From Paracoccus sp. (in: a-proteobacteria) (GTDB lineage: Bacteria > Pseudomonadota > Alphaproteobacteria > Rhodobacterales > Rhodobacteraceae), in assembly GCA_031178645.1 (NCBI GenBank), contig JAPSIP010000063.1, positions 1-8,444 of the forward strand: DNA of 8,444 nucleotides. The letters are read 5' to 3'. The position numbers were made by a program, and so were the translations under genes. Shown here piece by piece: positions 1 to 7,200 of the stretch (position 1 is the first letter of the stretch; every line of letters starts with the position of its first letter). Under the pieces are notes generated by a model, which worked only from the letters and a program-made list of their open reading frames with translations, had not been told where the DNA came from and did no database searches.

Positions 1-775
1 CGGGCCGGGTATAGATCACCCCGAACAGGAAGTCGTTCCAGATGCCCGTGACCTGAAGGATCACCGCCACCGTGAAGATCGGCAGCGACATCGGCACCAG
101 CACGCGCAGGAAGATGCCCCAGAAGCCCGCGCCATCGACGCGCGCGGCCTTGAACAGTTCCGGCGGCAGCGAGCTGAAGTAGTTGCGGAACAGAAGCGTG
201 ATGATCGGCATCCCGAAGACCACATGGACCAGCACCAGCCCCCAGACCGACCCCATCAGCCCGATCTCGCGCAGGATGATGACGATCGGATAGATCATCA
301 CCTGGTATGGGATGAAGGCGCCGAAGATCAGGATGGTGAAGAAGACCTCGGACCCCTTGAAGCGCCAGTTGACCAGGGCATAGCCGTTCACCGCCGCCAC
401 CGCGATCGACAGGATCGTGGCCGGTATGACAATGGCGACCGAGTTCCAGAAGCCGCGCGACAGCCCGTCGCAGTTCAGCCCGGTGCAGGCCGACGACCAG
501 GCCTTGACCCAGGGTTCAAAGGTGATCTCCAGCGGCGGGGCGAAGATGTTGCCCATGCGGATCTCGGGCATCCCCTTCAGCGAGGTCATGACCATCACCC
601 ACAGCGGCAGCAGGTAATAGGCCGAGAAGATCAGAAGCCCGCCATAGATCATGATGCGCTTGCCCGACAGGCGGCGCGTGGGGGCGACGCCGGCCGGTCC
701 GTCCAGCAGCCTGCCGCGCGGGGCGGCGCTGCGGGACCGGGCGGCGGCGGCCGCGGGATATGCCGCGTCAGACAT
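1..775 (-). CDS. Carbohydrate ABC transporter permease, MalG type (partial, C-terminus beyond left edge)
   Basis: Inner-membrane permease subunit of a sugar importer, forming the channel with the MalF-type partner encoded just upstream. The first 258 residues are visible; the family is usually about 270-300 residues, so only a short C-terminal piece is missing. A polar Ala/Arg-rich N-terminus (residues 1-38) precedes hydrophobic segments at about 42-64, 111-134, 144-168, 176-196 and 229-249. The EAA loop that docks on the ATPase is clear at about 206-232, with FKAARVDGAGFW and a later Pro pair. The reading frame stays open to base 1. The start is ATG at 773-775, chosen because AAGGA (complement of 782-786) lies 6 nt upstream. 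It overlaps the stop of the upstream permease by 8 bp, which implies translational coupling. The substrate cannot be read from the permease itself; it follows the binding protein. Confidence 0.93.
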   Translation of the reverse strand, partial: MSDAAYPAAAAARSRSAAPRGRLLDGPAGVAPTRRLSGKRIMIYGGLLIFSAYYLLPLWVMVMTSLKGMPEIRMGNIFAPPLEITFEPWVKAWSSACTGLNCDGLSRGFWNSVAIVIPATILSIAVAAVNGYALVNWRFKGSEVFFTILIFGAFIPYQVMIYPIVIILREIGLMGSVWGLVLVHVVFGMPIITLLFRNYFSSLPPELFKAARVDGAGFWGIFLRVLVPMSLPIFTVAVILQVTGIWNDFLFGVIYTRP

Positions 776-1661
776 GGCGTTTCCTTCCCATGCGGAAGAT
801 TGCGAAGGGCACGATGATCGCCAGCACCGCGGCCAGCATCATGGTCGAGGCCGCGAAGCCCTGGCCCAGGTTCTGGTTGCCGAACATGTAGTCATAGACG
901 TATTTCGCGGGCACTTCGGACGCGATGCCCGGCCCCCCGCGCGTCAGGGCGACGACAAGGTCGTAAAGCTTGATGATCCCGGCCGAGATCAGCACGATGC
1001 AGGTCGCGAAGACCGGCTTCATCATCGGCAGGATGATGAACAGATAGGTCTTCCAGGCGGGGATCCCGTCCACCCGGCTGGCCTTCCAGACATCCTCGTC
1101 GATGCCGCGCAGGCCGGCCAGCATGATGACCGTGGTCAGCCCCGCGCCCTGCCAGATGCCTGCCGCCAGAAGCGCCAGGATGACAAGGTCCGGGTTGTTC
1201 AGCGGATCAAAGGTGAAGCCGGAAAAGCCCATGCCGCGGATGATGTGCTGCAACCCGAAATCGGGGTTCAGGATCCACTGCCAGACAACGCCCGTCACGA
1301 TGAAGCTGAGGGCATAGGGGAACAGGATGATGGTGCGGAACCCGTCCTCGAACCGGATTTTCTGGTCCAGCAGCACGGCCAGCAGAAAGCCGATGGCCAG
1401 CGTCAGCACCAGCGACAGGACGCCGTAGATGGCAAGGTTCTCGATGGACACCTGCCAGCGGGGGGTGGACCACAGCCGCTCGTATTGCGCCAGGCCCACG
1501 AAATCCAGCCGGGGCAGCAGGCGCGAATTGGTGAAGGAATAGACCACCGTCCAGAGCGAGCAGCCGATGAAGACCACAAGGGCCGTCAGGATCATCGGGG
1601 TGGCGGCCAGCTTGGCGGGCCAGTTCTGGAACAGTCGGATGGGAGGGCCGGAATGGGCCAT
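768..1661 (-). CDS. Carbohydrate ABC transporter permease, MalF/UgpA type
   Basis: Complete 297-residue inner-membrane permease, a normal length for the short MalF-like class without the large periplasmic loop of E. coli MalF. Hydrophobic segments lie at about 21-43, 76-98, 109-131, 159-184, 207-231 and 267-290, fitting six membrane spans. The EAA loop is at about 189-214 (VWKASRVDGIPAWK, then LP and KP). Next comes the family signature LYDLVVALTRGGP at 232-244, followed by a Glu-containing stretch and YVYDYMF. The start is ATG at 1659-1661, with a perfect GGAGGT Shine-Dalgarno (complement of 1669-1674) 7 nt upstream. It is the second gene of the operon, 59 bp after the binding-protein stop, with a hairpin in that gap. 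Its TGA stop lies inside the start of the MalG-type gene (ATGTCTGA). Confidence 0.95.
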   Translation of the reverse strand: MAHSGPPIRLFQNWPAKLAATPMILTALVVFIGCSLWTVVYSFTNSRLLPRLDFVGLAQYERLWSTPRWQVSIENLAIYGVLSLVLTLAIGFLLAVLLDQKIRFEDGFRTIILFPYALSFIVTGVVWQWILNPDFGLQHIIRGMGFSGFTFDPLNNPDLVILALLAAGIWQGAGLTTVIMLAGLRGIDEDVWKASRVDGIPAWKTYLFIILPMMKPVFATCIVLISAGIIKLYDLVVALTRGGPGIASEVPAKYVYDYMFGNQNLGQGFAASTMMLAAVLAIIVPFAIFRMGRKRHV

Positions 1662-1689
1662 CGCAGGTACCTCCGGTCAAGGACGGGGA

Positions 1690-1710
1690 TCCGGCCCAGG
1701 GCGGGCCGGA
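1690..1710 (-). other. Intercistronic stem-loop between binding-protein and permease genes
   Basis: An 8-bp perfect inverted repeat, TCCGGCCC and GGGCCGGA, separated by 5 bases. In the transcript it begins 10 nt after the TGA of the binding-protein gene and ends before the permease Shine-Dalgarno. No run of U follows, so it is not a standard intrinsic terminator. In the malE-malF type of operon, such hairpins protect the 3' end of the binding-protein mRNA and help give excess binding protein over permease. That role is inferred here. Confidence 0.6.
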
Positions 1711-1720
1711 CCGCGATGCA

Positions 1721-2959
1721 TCACATTTCCGACTGGACGATCTGGACGAAGCGCGCGTGCGCGTCCTCGGCGCCGAGGCTTGATCCGAAGAACTCGGCCG
1801 TCAGATCCTCGATCTGCCCGCGCGAATCCGACGACATCACCAGGTCGATGGTGGGGATGGTGTTGCCGGCCTTCAGCGTTTCAAGCCCGGCCTGGGTGCA
1901 TTCGTTCACTTCCGCCAGGTCGATGTCGCCGCGCACCGGCAGCGATCCCTTGGCCGCGTTGAAGGCCACCTGCGCTTCTTCCGACAGGATCACCTGGGCC
2001 AGGGCGCGCTGCGCCTCGGTCATGGCCTCGTCGTCGTTGACCGGGAAATAGATCGCGTCGCCGCCCGTGGCGATGACGGGTTCGCCCCCCAGGCCGATAT
2101 GGCAGCCGTAATCCGTGCCCGCGGTCTTGCCGGCCAGGGCGAACTCGCCCTGCGCCCAGTCCCCCATGACCTGGGCCGCCGCCGTGCCCTCGATGATGCG
2201 GTTGGTGGCCATGTTCCAGTCGCTGAGATTGCCGCCCGAGGCCAGGTCGCGGGCAATGGCATATTCAGCGAAGATGTTCTTCAGCGTGTCGCTGTTCAGG
2301 GCGTCCTCGTTCCGCTCGGCGAAGACCTGGTTGTAGAAGTCGGCCCCGCCGATCCCCGAGATCATCGCGTAAAGCAGAAGCGCCGTCTGCCAGCCCTGCA
2401 TCCCCTGCGCCAGGGGCAGGATGCCCGCCTCGCGCAGCGCGGGGGCGGCGGCCTTCAGTTCTTCCCAGTTGGTCGCAGGCTCGACGCCGGCCTTTTCAAA
2501 GGCAGCCAGCGAGGTCCACATCCATTGCGGCGAATGGATGTTCAAGGGCGCGCAATAAACGCGGCCCTCGAAGGTGCAGGCGTCCAGCAGCGAGACGGGG
2601 TTGATCGAGTCGCGCCAGCCATTGGCCTCGGCCACCTCGGTCAGGTCCTGCATCAGCCCGGCCTCGACCAGCTCCTGTGCCTGCAAACCGTGGTTGAACT
2701 GCGTGGCCCCCATCGGATCGCCGCCGATGATCCGCGACACCATGATCGGCCGCGCGGTCGAGCCCGAACCGGCGATGGCGCCGTCGACCCAGCTATGCCC
2801 GGTCTGTTCCTCGAAGATGCGGGCCAGTTCCTGCACGGCGGCAGCCTCGCCGCCCGAGGTCCACCAATGGGTCACCTCCAGGTCGGCCGCCATCGCGCCA
2901 AAGGGCAAAATTGTCAGTGCAGCGCCCGCCAGCAGGCGGCGCATCGAAATGTTCTGCAT
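1721..2959 (-). CDS. Periplasmic sugar-binding protein of ABC transporter (GtsA-like, family 1)
   Basis: A 412-residue extracellular solute-binding protein that captures sugar in the periplasm and delivers it to the permease pair encoded downstream. An Sec signal peptide is clear: charged start with MRR at 6-8, hydrophobic core at about 9-20, then GAMAA, with cleavage after residue 24 or 25. The mature protein starts with LEVTHWWTSGGEAAAV, the typical opening of the glucose/mannose-type group (Pseudomonas GtsA, Thermus glucose-binding protein). Further shared stretches are the LNIHSPQWMW region at about 139-148, GDWAQGEF at 266-273, DYGC at 283-286 and GSLPVRGD at 338-345. Cys286 and Cys354 sit where GtsA-like proteins also carry cysteines, so a disulfide is possible. 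A start at 2987-2989 would add ten residues before the signal peptide. The ATG at 2957-2959 is preferred because GGGAGG lies 6 nt upstream; the ATG at 2963-2965 directly abuts the Shine-Dalgarno. Glucose, mannose or a glucoside as substrate is an inference from resemblance. Confidence 0.93.
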   Translation of the reverse strand: MQNISMRRLLAGAALTILPFGAMAADLEVTHWWTSGGEAAAVQELARIFEEQTGHSWVDGAIAGSGSTARPIMVSRIIGGDPMGATQFNHGLQAQELVEAGLMQDLTEVAEANGWRDSINPVSLLDACTFEGRVYCAPLNIHSPQWMWTSLAAFEKAGVEPATNWEELKAAAPALREAGILPLAQGMQGWQTALLLYAMISGIGGADFYNQVFAERNEDALNSDTLKNIFAEYAIARDLASGGNLSDWNMATNRIIEGTAAAQVMGDWAQGEFALAGKTAGTDYGCHIGLGGEPVIATGGDAIYFPVNDDEAMTEAQRALAQVILSEEAQVAFNAAKGSLPVRGDIDLAEVNECTQAGLETLKAGNTIPTIDLVMSSDSRGQIEDLTAEFFGSSLGAEDAHARFVQIVQSEM

Positions 2960-2965
2960 TGTCAT

Positions 2966-2971
2966 CCTCCC
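2966..2971 (-). promoter_or_regulatory. Ribosome binding site deciding the binding-protein start
   Basis: GGGAGG on the minus strand. It is 6 nt from the ATG at 2957-2959, an ideal distance, and 0 nt from the in-frame ATG at 2963-2965, so translation should begin at 2959. Confidence 0.75.
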
Positions 2972-2977
2972 GTTTGT

Positions 2978-2997
2978 CCGGCGCAGCATGGCGCCGG
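2978..2997 (-). other. Leader stem-loop upstream of the binding-protein Shine-Dalgarno
   Basis: A perfect 7-bp inverted repeat, CCGGCGC and GCGCCGG, with a 6-base loop. It lies in the presumed 5' leader of the ABC operon and ends 6 nt before the GGGAGG ribosome site. It could stabilise the 5' end of the mRNA or influence ribosome access. I see no alternative pairing that would mask the Shine-Dalgarno, so a switch is not claimed. Confidence 0.4.
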
Positions 2998-3027
2998 CAG
3001 CATCGGTTCAGCCTCTCCCAGGCCGAT

Positions 3028-3039
3028 GTAAACGATTGC
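3028..3039. promoter_or_regulatory. LacI-type operator 1, on the ABC operon side
   Basis: GTAAACGATTGC is an imperfect palindrome about a central CG: 8 of 12 positions match its reverse complement. It fits the usual LacI-family operator pattern G-N-A-A-N-C-G-N-T-T-N-C at every fixed position. It lies in the gap between the divergent regulator and ABC operon, close to the expected transcription start of the ABC operon. A bound repressor there would block transcription. Binding by the adjacent regulator is inferred. Confidence 0.55.
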
Positions 3040-3046
3040 TACCAAT

Positions 3047-3076
3047 TTCATCTCATAGCCATTGCCATCCCGTCAA
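3047..3076 (-). promoter_or_regulatory. Possible weak promoter of the ABC operon
   Basis: On the minus strand, TTGACG (complement of 3071-3076; 5 of 6 to the -35 consensus) is followed after 18 bases by GATGAA (complement of 3047-3052; only 3 of 6 to the -10 consensus). Transcription would start near 3040, directly at operator 1, leaving a leader of about 80 nt. The poor -10 makes this tentative. Confidence 0.3.
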
Positions 3077-3089
3077 CAAAAAATGTAAT
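3062..3089 (+). promoter_or_regulatory. Probable promoter of the LacI-family regulator gene
   Basis: TTGCCA (3062-3067) and TGTAAT (3084-3089) are separated by 16 bases, each matching the sigma-70 consensus at 5 of 6 positions. Transcription would begin near 3096-3097, giving a leader of about 25 nt before the ATG at 3121. The -10 box forms the left arm of operator 2, which suggests autorepression. Confidence 0.45.
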
Positions 3090-3097
3090 CCATTACA
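3084..3097. promoter_or_regulatory. LacI-type operator 2, on the regulator side
   Basis: TGTAAT-CC-ATTACA is a perfect 6-bp inverted repeat around two central bases. Its inner 12 bases, GTAATCCATTAC, match operator 1 at 9 of 12 positions and the LacI-family pattern at all fixed positions except one central base. Its centre is 57 bp from that of operator 1. It overlaps the -10 region of the regulator promoter and lies just upstream of the possible -35 of the ABC operon. Confidence 0.6.
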
Positions 3098-3120
3098 AAG
3101 GTGCTGGACGGCGGGAAATC

Positions 3121-4143
3121 ATGGCCATTGGGATCAAGGAAATCGCTCGGCTGGCGGGGGTCTCGACCGCGACCGTCAGCCGCGCCTTGTCGCAGCCCGC
3201 GCGGGTATCGCCCGAAACGCGGGCGCAGGTGATGGCGGTGGTCCAGGAACATGACTACCGCGTGAATTCCTTCGCGCGCTCGCTGCGGGTCAGGCGGGCG
3301 GACGCGGTGCTTGCCCTTGTGCCGAACCTGGGCAACCCCTTCTTTTCCGAAATCATCGCGGGCATCCAGGACGGCCTGACCCCCGCGGGCCTGGATCTTC
3401 TGGTCACCGATACCCTGTCCCAGCAGGAACGGCGGCAATCGCCCGTGACGCATCTTCAGGCGGCCAGGGCGGACGGGCTGATCTGCCTCGACGGTGCGCT
3501 GCCGCCGGATATCCTGGACGAACTGGCCGCGCCCGACGTGGCCGGCCGCGTGGTCTTTGCCTGCGAATGGCCGGAAGGGCGCGACTTCCCGGCCGTGCGC
3601 AGCGACAACCGCGCGGGCATGGCCCTGGCCGTGCAGCACCTTGTCGGGCTGGGCCACCGCGACTTCGCGCTGCTGACGGGGCCTGCGGGCAACATCCTGA
3701 CGCATGAACGGCGCGAAGGCGCCGAGGAGGCCTTGCGCCAGGCGGGGCTGTCCCTTCCCCCCTCGCGCATCGCCGGCGGCAGCTTCGAGATTCGCGACGG
3801 CTTTCGCGCGGCGGGCGACCTGATGCGGATGCCGTCCCGGCCCACGGCGATCCTGTGCAGTTCCGACCAGCTTGCGATCGGCTGCATCTCCGGCCTGTCC
3901 GAACTGGGCGTCCGCGTGCCCCAGGACGTGTCGGTCGTGGGCTTCGACGACATCGCGCTTGCGGCCTATTCCCGCCCGCCCCTGACCACGATCCGGCAGG
4001 ACCGCCGCCGCCTGGGCCGCATCGCGGCGCAGCGGCTGCTGTCCAGCCTGGCGGGCAAGCCCCCGGCCGAGACGCTGACCACCCTGCCGGTCGAGATCGT
4101 GGTGCGCCGGTCAACCGCGCCCGGTCCCAAGGCCGCGAACTAG
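3121..4143 (+). CDS. LacI/GalR-family transcriptional regulator
   Basis: A 340-residue cytoplasmic DNA-binding regulator, a normal length for the family. Residues 5-24 form the LacI helix-turn-helix (IKEIARLAGVSTATVSRALS), followed by the third helix and the hinge region at about 46-57 (YRVNSFARSLR). Residues from about 60 to 330 are a periplasmic-binding-protein-like sugar sensor. It opens with VLALVPNLGNPFFSEIIAGI and closes with the conserved VPQDVSVVGFDDI and PPLTTIRQD stretches. The start at 3121 places the helix-turn-helix at the N-terminus, as expected; the open frame upstream to 2911 crosses the divergent control region and is unlikely to be coding. The only Shine-Dalgarno candidate is a weak GGCGGGA. 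It is divergent from the sugar importer operon, with two operator-like sites between, so it most likely represses that operon until sugar binds. The ligand is unknown; no catabolic gene is visible to hint at it. Confidence 0.94.
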   Translation: MAIGIKEIARLAGVSTATVSRALSQPARVSPETRAQVMAVVQEHDYRVNSFARSLRVRRADAVLALVPNLGNPFFSEIIAGIQDGLTPAGLDLLVTDTLSQQERRQSPVTHLQAARADGLICLDGALPPDILDELAAPDVAGRVVFACEWPEGRDFPAVRSDNRAGMALAVQHLVGLGHRDFALLTGPAGNILTHERREGAEEALRQAGLSLPPSRIAGGSFEIRDGFRAAGDLMRMPSRPTAILCSSDQLAIGCISGLSELGVRVPQDVSVVGFDDIALAAYSRPPLTTIRQDRRRLGRIAAQRLLSSLAGKPPAETLTTLPVEIVVRRSTAPGPKAAN

Positions 4144-4228
4144 GCCGCAGCCTGCCGCCCGGAACCGATGCCGGGGCCCCCGAATTGATCCGGCGACGCG
4201 GGCAGATCCCCTGACCCAACCGGCGATC

Positions 4229-4233
4229 AAAGG
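4229..4233 (+). promoter_or_regulatory. Ribosome binding site deciding the Mfd start
   Basis: AAAGG ends 5 nt before the ATG at 4239-4241. The in-frame GTG at 4233-4235, two codons upstream, overlaps this site and is therefore an unlikely start. Confidence 0.55.
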
Positions 4234-4238
4234 TGCAG

Positions 4239-7200
4239 ATGTCCGACCCCCTTCCCCCCTCCGTCGAGGCGCTGACCCTTCTGCGGGACATCGGCCCCAC
4301 GGACCGGATCCTGCACGTGGCCCGCGACGAACGGACGGCCGAGGCCCTGGCCGCCTTCCTGGGGCGCGCGCTGCCCGACCGCCGGGTCCTGTTCATGCCG
4401 CCCTGGGACTGCCTGCCCTTCGACAGCGCCTCGCCCACGCCCGACGCGATGGGCCGCCGCATGGCCGTCCTGCACCAGTTGCAGGATCCGCAGCCGGGCG
4501 ACATCGTCGTGGCTCCGCTTTCCGTGCTGCTGCAACGCCTGCCGCCGTATGACGCCCTGCGCAGCCTGTCCATCGGGACGGGCGATCCCCTGGACACGGC
4601 GGCCCTTGAGGCTTTTGCCCGGCGCGCGGGATACACCGCCGACGACCGCATCGACGAGCCGGGCGAAATCGCCATTCGCGGCGGCACGGTCGAGATCTTT
4701 GCCGCCGGCAATGCCCTGCCCTGCCGGATCGAGCTGTCGGACGGGGTCGTGACCGCGCTGCGCTGCTTCGATCCCGTGACCCAGCGATCCACCGGAGAGG
4801 TCGACCGGCTGGACATCGTCCCCGTGACCGAACTGCCCCCGGCCGAGGATCCCGGCGAACGCGGGGCGGAACATCGCCTGCCCAAGGCCTGGCCGGGCCT
4901 GACGACGCTGCCCGACCACATGGGCGACGCCCGGATCATTGCCCTGCCTGCGACCCTGGCCCTGGCGGAACGCCGGCTGGCCCGACTTGACGAAGCGCGG
5001 GCCGAGGCCGAGGCCGACGGGGCCCATCCCCTGCCCGTCGATGCCCTGTATCTGGGGGCGTCGGAATGGGTGGATCTGGCAGCCCGCATCCAGGCGCCGG
5101 ACCCCGGCGACTGGACCGCCGTTCCCGCCTTTGCCGCCGCCGCCCGGCCGCGCGCCCGGCTGGCGCAGTATCTGTCCAGCGACGCCGTGGCGGGACGGCC
5201 TGTGGTCTTTGTCGCCGGATCCGAATCGGAACGGGCGCGCATCACCCGCATGGTCGCGCAGGCCGCCGGCGATCCGCCCGCGCGTGCCGCCACCTGGGCC
5301 GAGGCCCTGGGCCAGGATAGCGCCGTCCTTCTGGCCGATCTGGCCGAAGGCGCGGTCGCCCCCGACGTGGCCCTTGTCACCGCGCAGGACCTGCTGGGCA
5401 GCCGCGCCGGATCAAGCCCCCGCCACGCGTCCCTGCAGGCGCTGCCCTCGGCCGGGCTGGAACTGGGCGATATCGTCGTCCACCAGGACCACGGCCTCGC
5501 GCGGCTCGAGGGGCTGGAGCCGCTGGATCCCGACGACCCCGGCACCGAGGCGATCCGCCTGACCTTCGCCCGCGACGAACGCCTGATGGTGCCGACCCAT
5601 GACGCGGGCCGGATCTGGCGCTATGGCAGCGCCGATGCGGGGGTCAAGCTGGACCGCCTGCGCGGGACGGCCTGGCCCCGGCGGCGCCAGGCCACGGCCG
5701 AGGCCCTGGACCGGCTGGCCGATCAGCTTGTGGCGCTTGCCCGCGAACGGGATGCGGCAAAGGCGCCGGAACTGGTGCCCCCTGCCCGCGACTATGAACG
5801 CTTCATCGCACGCTTTCCCTTTCAGCCCACCCCCGACCAGGCGGCGGCGGTTCGCGCGGTGCTGGCCGACATGGCCTCGGGGCGGCCGATGGACCGGCTG
5901 GTGATCGGCGACGTGGGCTTCGGCAAGACGGAAATCGCCCTGCGCGCGGCAGCCGCGGCGGCGCTTGGCGGGCGGCAGGTGGCCGTCTGCGCCCCCACCA
6001 CCGTCCTGGCTCGGCAGCATTACGACACCTTCCGCCGCCGCTTCGCGCCCTTCGGGATCACCGTGGGCCACCTGTCGCGGCTTGTCACCGGCAAGCCCGC
6101 CGCAGCCGTCCGCGCGGGACTGGCCGACGGTTCCATCCGCATTGCCGTCGGCACACATGCCCTGCTGGGCAAGGGCGTGACCTTTGCCGACCTGGGCCTG
6201 CTGGTCATCGACGAGGAACAGCGCTTCGGCGCCGCTCAAAAGGAAAAGCTGCGCGACCTGGGCCAGGGCCTGCACGTCCTGTCGATGAGCGCGACCCCCA
6301 TCCCCCGGACCTTGCAGACGGCTCTTGTCGGGTTGCAGGATCTCAGCATCCTCCACACGCCCCCGGCCCGCCGCCGCCCGATCCGCACCCTGCTGGCCGA
6401 TGACGGCGATGCCACGCTGCGCCAGGCCCTGCTGCGCGAACACCGCCGCGGCGGGCAAAGCTTCGTGGTCGTCCCGCGGGTCGAGGATATCGCGCCCGTG
6501 GCCGAACGCCTGGAACGCCTGCTTCCCGGCCTGCGGCTGCGCGTCGCCCATGGCAGCCTGTCGGCACGCGAGATCGACGAGGTGATGGTGGGTTTTGCGG
6601 GGGGCGATGGCGATGTCCTTCTGGCGACGGGCATCATCGAAAGCGGGCTGGACGTGGCGCGGGCCAACAGCATGGTGATCCTGCGCCCCGCGCTGTTCGG
6701 CCTGGCGCAGTTGCACCAGTTGCGCGGCCGGGTCGGGCGTGGCCCGGTGCAGGCCTATTGCCATCTTCTGACGGCGGAAGGCGAGGATCTGTCCGAGGAT
6801 GCGGAAAAGCGCCTGGGGACGCTGCAAGCCATGGACCGGCTGGGCGCGGGCATGGCCATCAGCGCCGCCGACCTGGACCGGCGCGGTTCGGGCGACCTGC
6901 TGGGTGAACGGCAGGCGGGCCATGTGCAGCGCGTGGGGCTGGGCCTTTACCAGCAGATGCTGGCGCAAGCCCTGCGCCGGGCAAAGGGACAGGCCGAGGT
7001 TCCGCCCCCGCCGCAGGTGCCGGGCGAACCCGGCCACATTCCCGCCGACTATGTCCCCGAACCCGAAAACCGCCTGGACCTGTATCACCGCATCGCCCGC
7101 GCCTCGGACGCGGCCGAAGTCGCGCGCCTTGCCGACGAGATCGCGGACCGCTTCGGCCCCTTGCCCGAACCCACCGTCACGCTGCTGCGCGCGGCTGGCC

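Noticed and set aside
651..2051. A 466-codon plus-strand frame across the permease and binding-protein genes
   Set aside because: It is antisense to clear transporter genes and has the Asp/His/Gln/Arg-rich composition typical of antisense translation of membrane proteins.
2911..3120. N-terminal extension of the LacI-family regulator through the divergent control region
   Set aside because: LacI-family proteins begin with the helix-turn-helix within the first few residues; the extension would read through the binding-protein start and both operators.
4144..4238. A GC palindrome (GGGGCCCC) between the regulator and mfd as a terminator
   Set aside because: The arms leave no loop and no T run follows, so it does not look like an intrinsic terminator. 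Whether the two genes are co-transcribed is left open.
3404..5545. A 713-codon open frame on the minus strand across the regulator and mfd genes
   Set aside because: It is antisense to two well-recognised genes, is dominated by Arg/Ser/Ala/Pro/Gly and contains no domain. Long antisense frames without stops are expected at about 70% GC.
6197..6240. The Walker B variant DEEQ instead of the E. coli DEEH in Mfd as an unusual catalytic change
   Set aside because: From memory, Gln at this position is common in Mfd proteins outside the gammaproteobacteria, including Bacillus and alphaproteobacteria, so it is not unusual.
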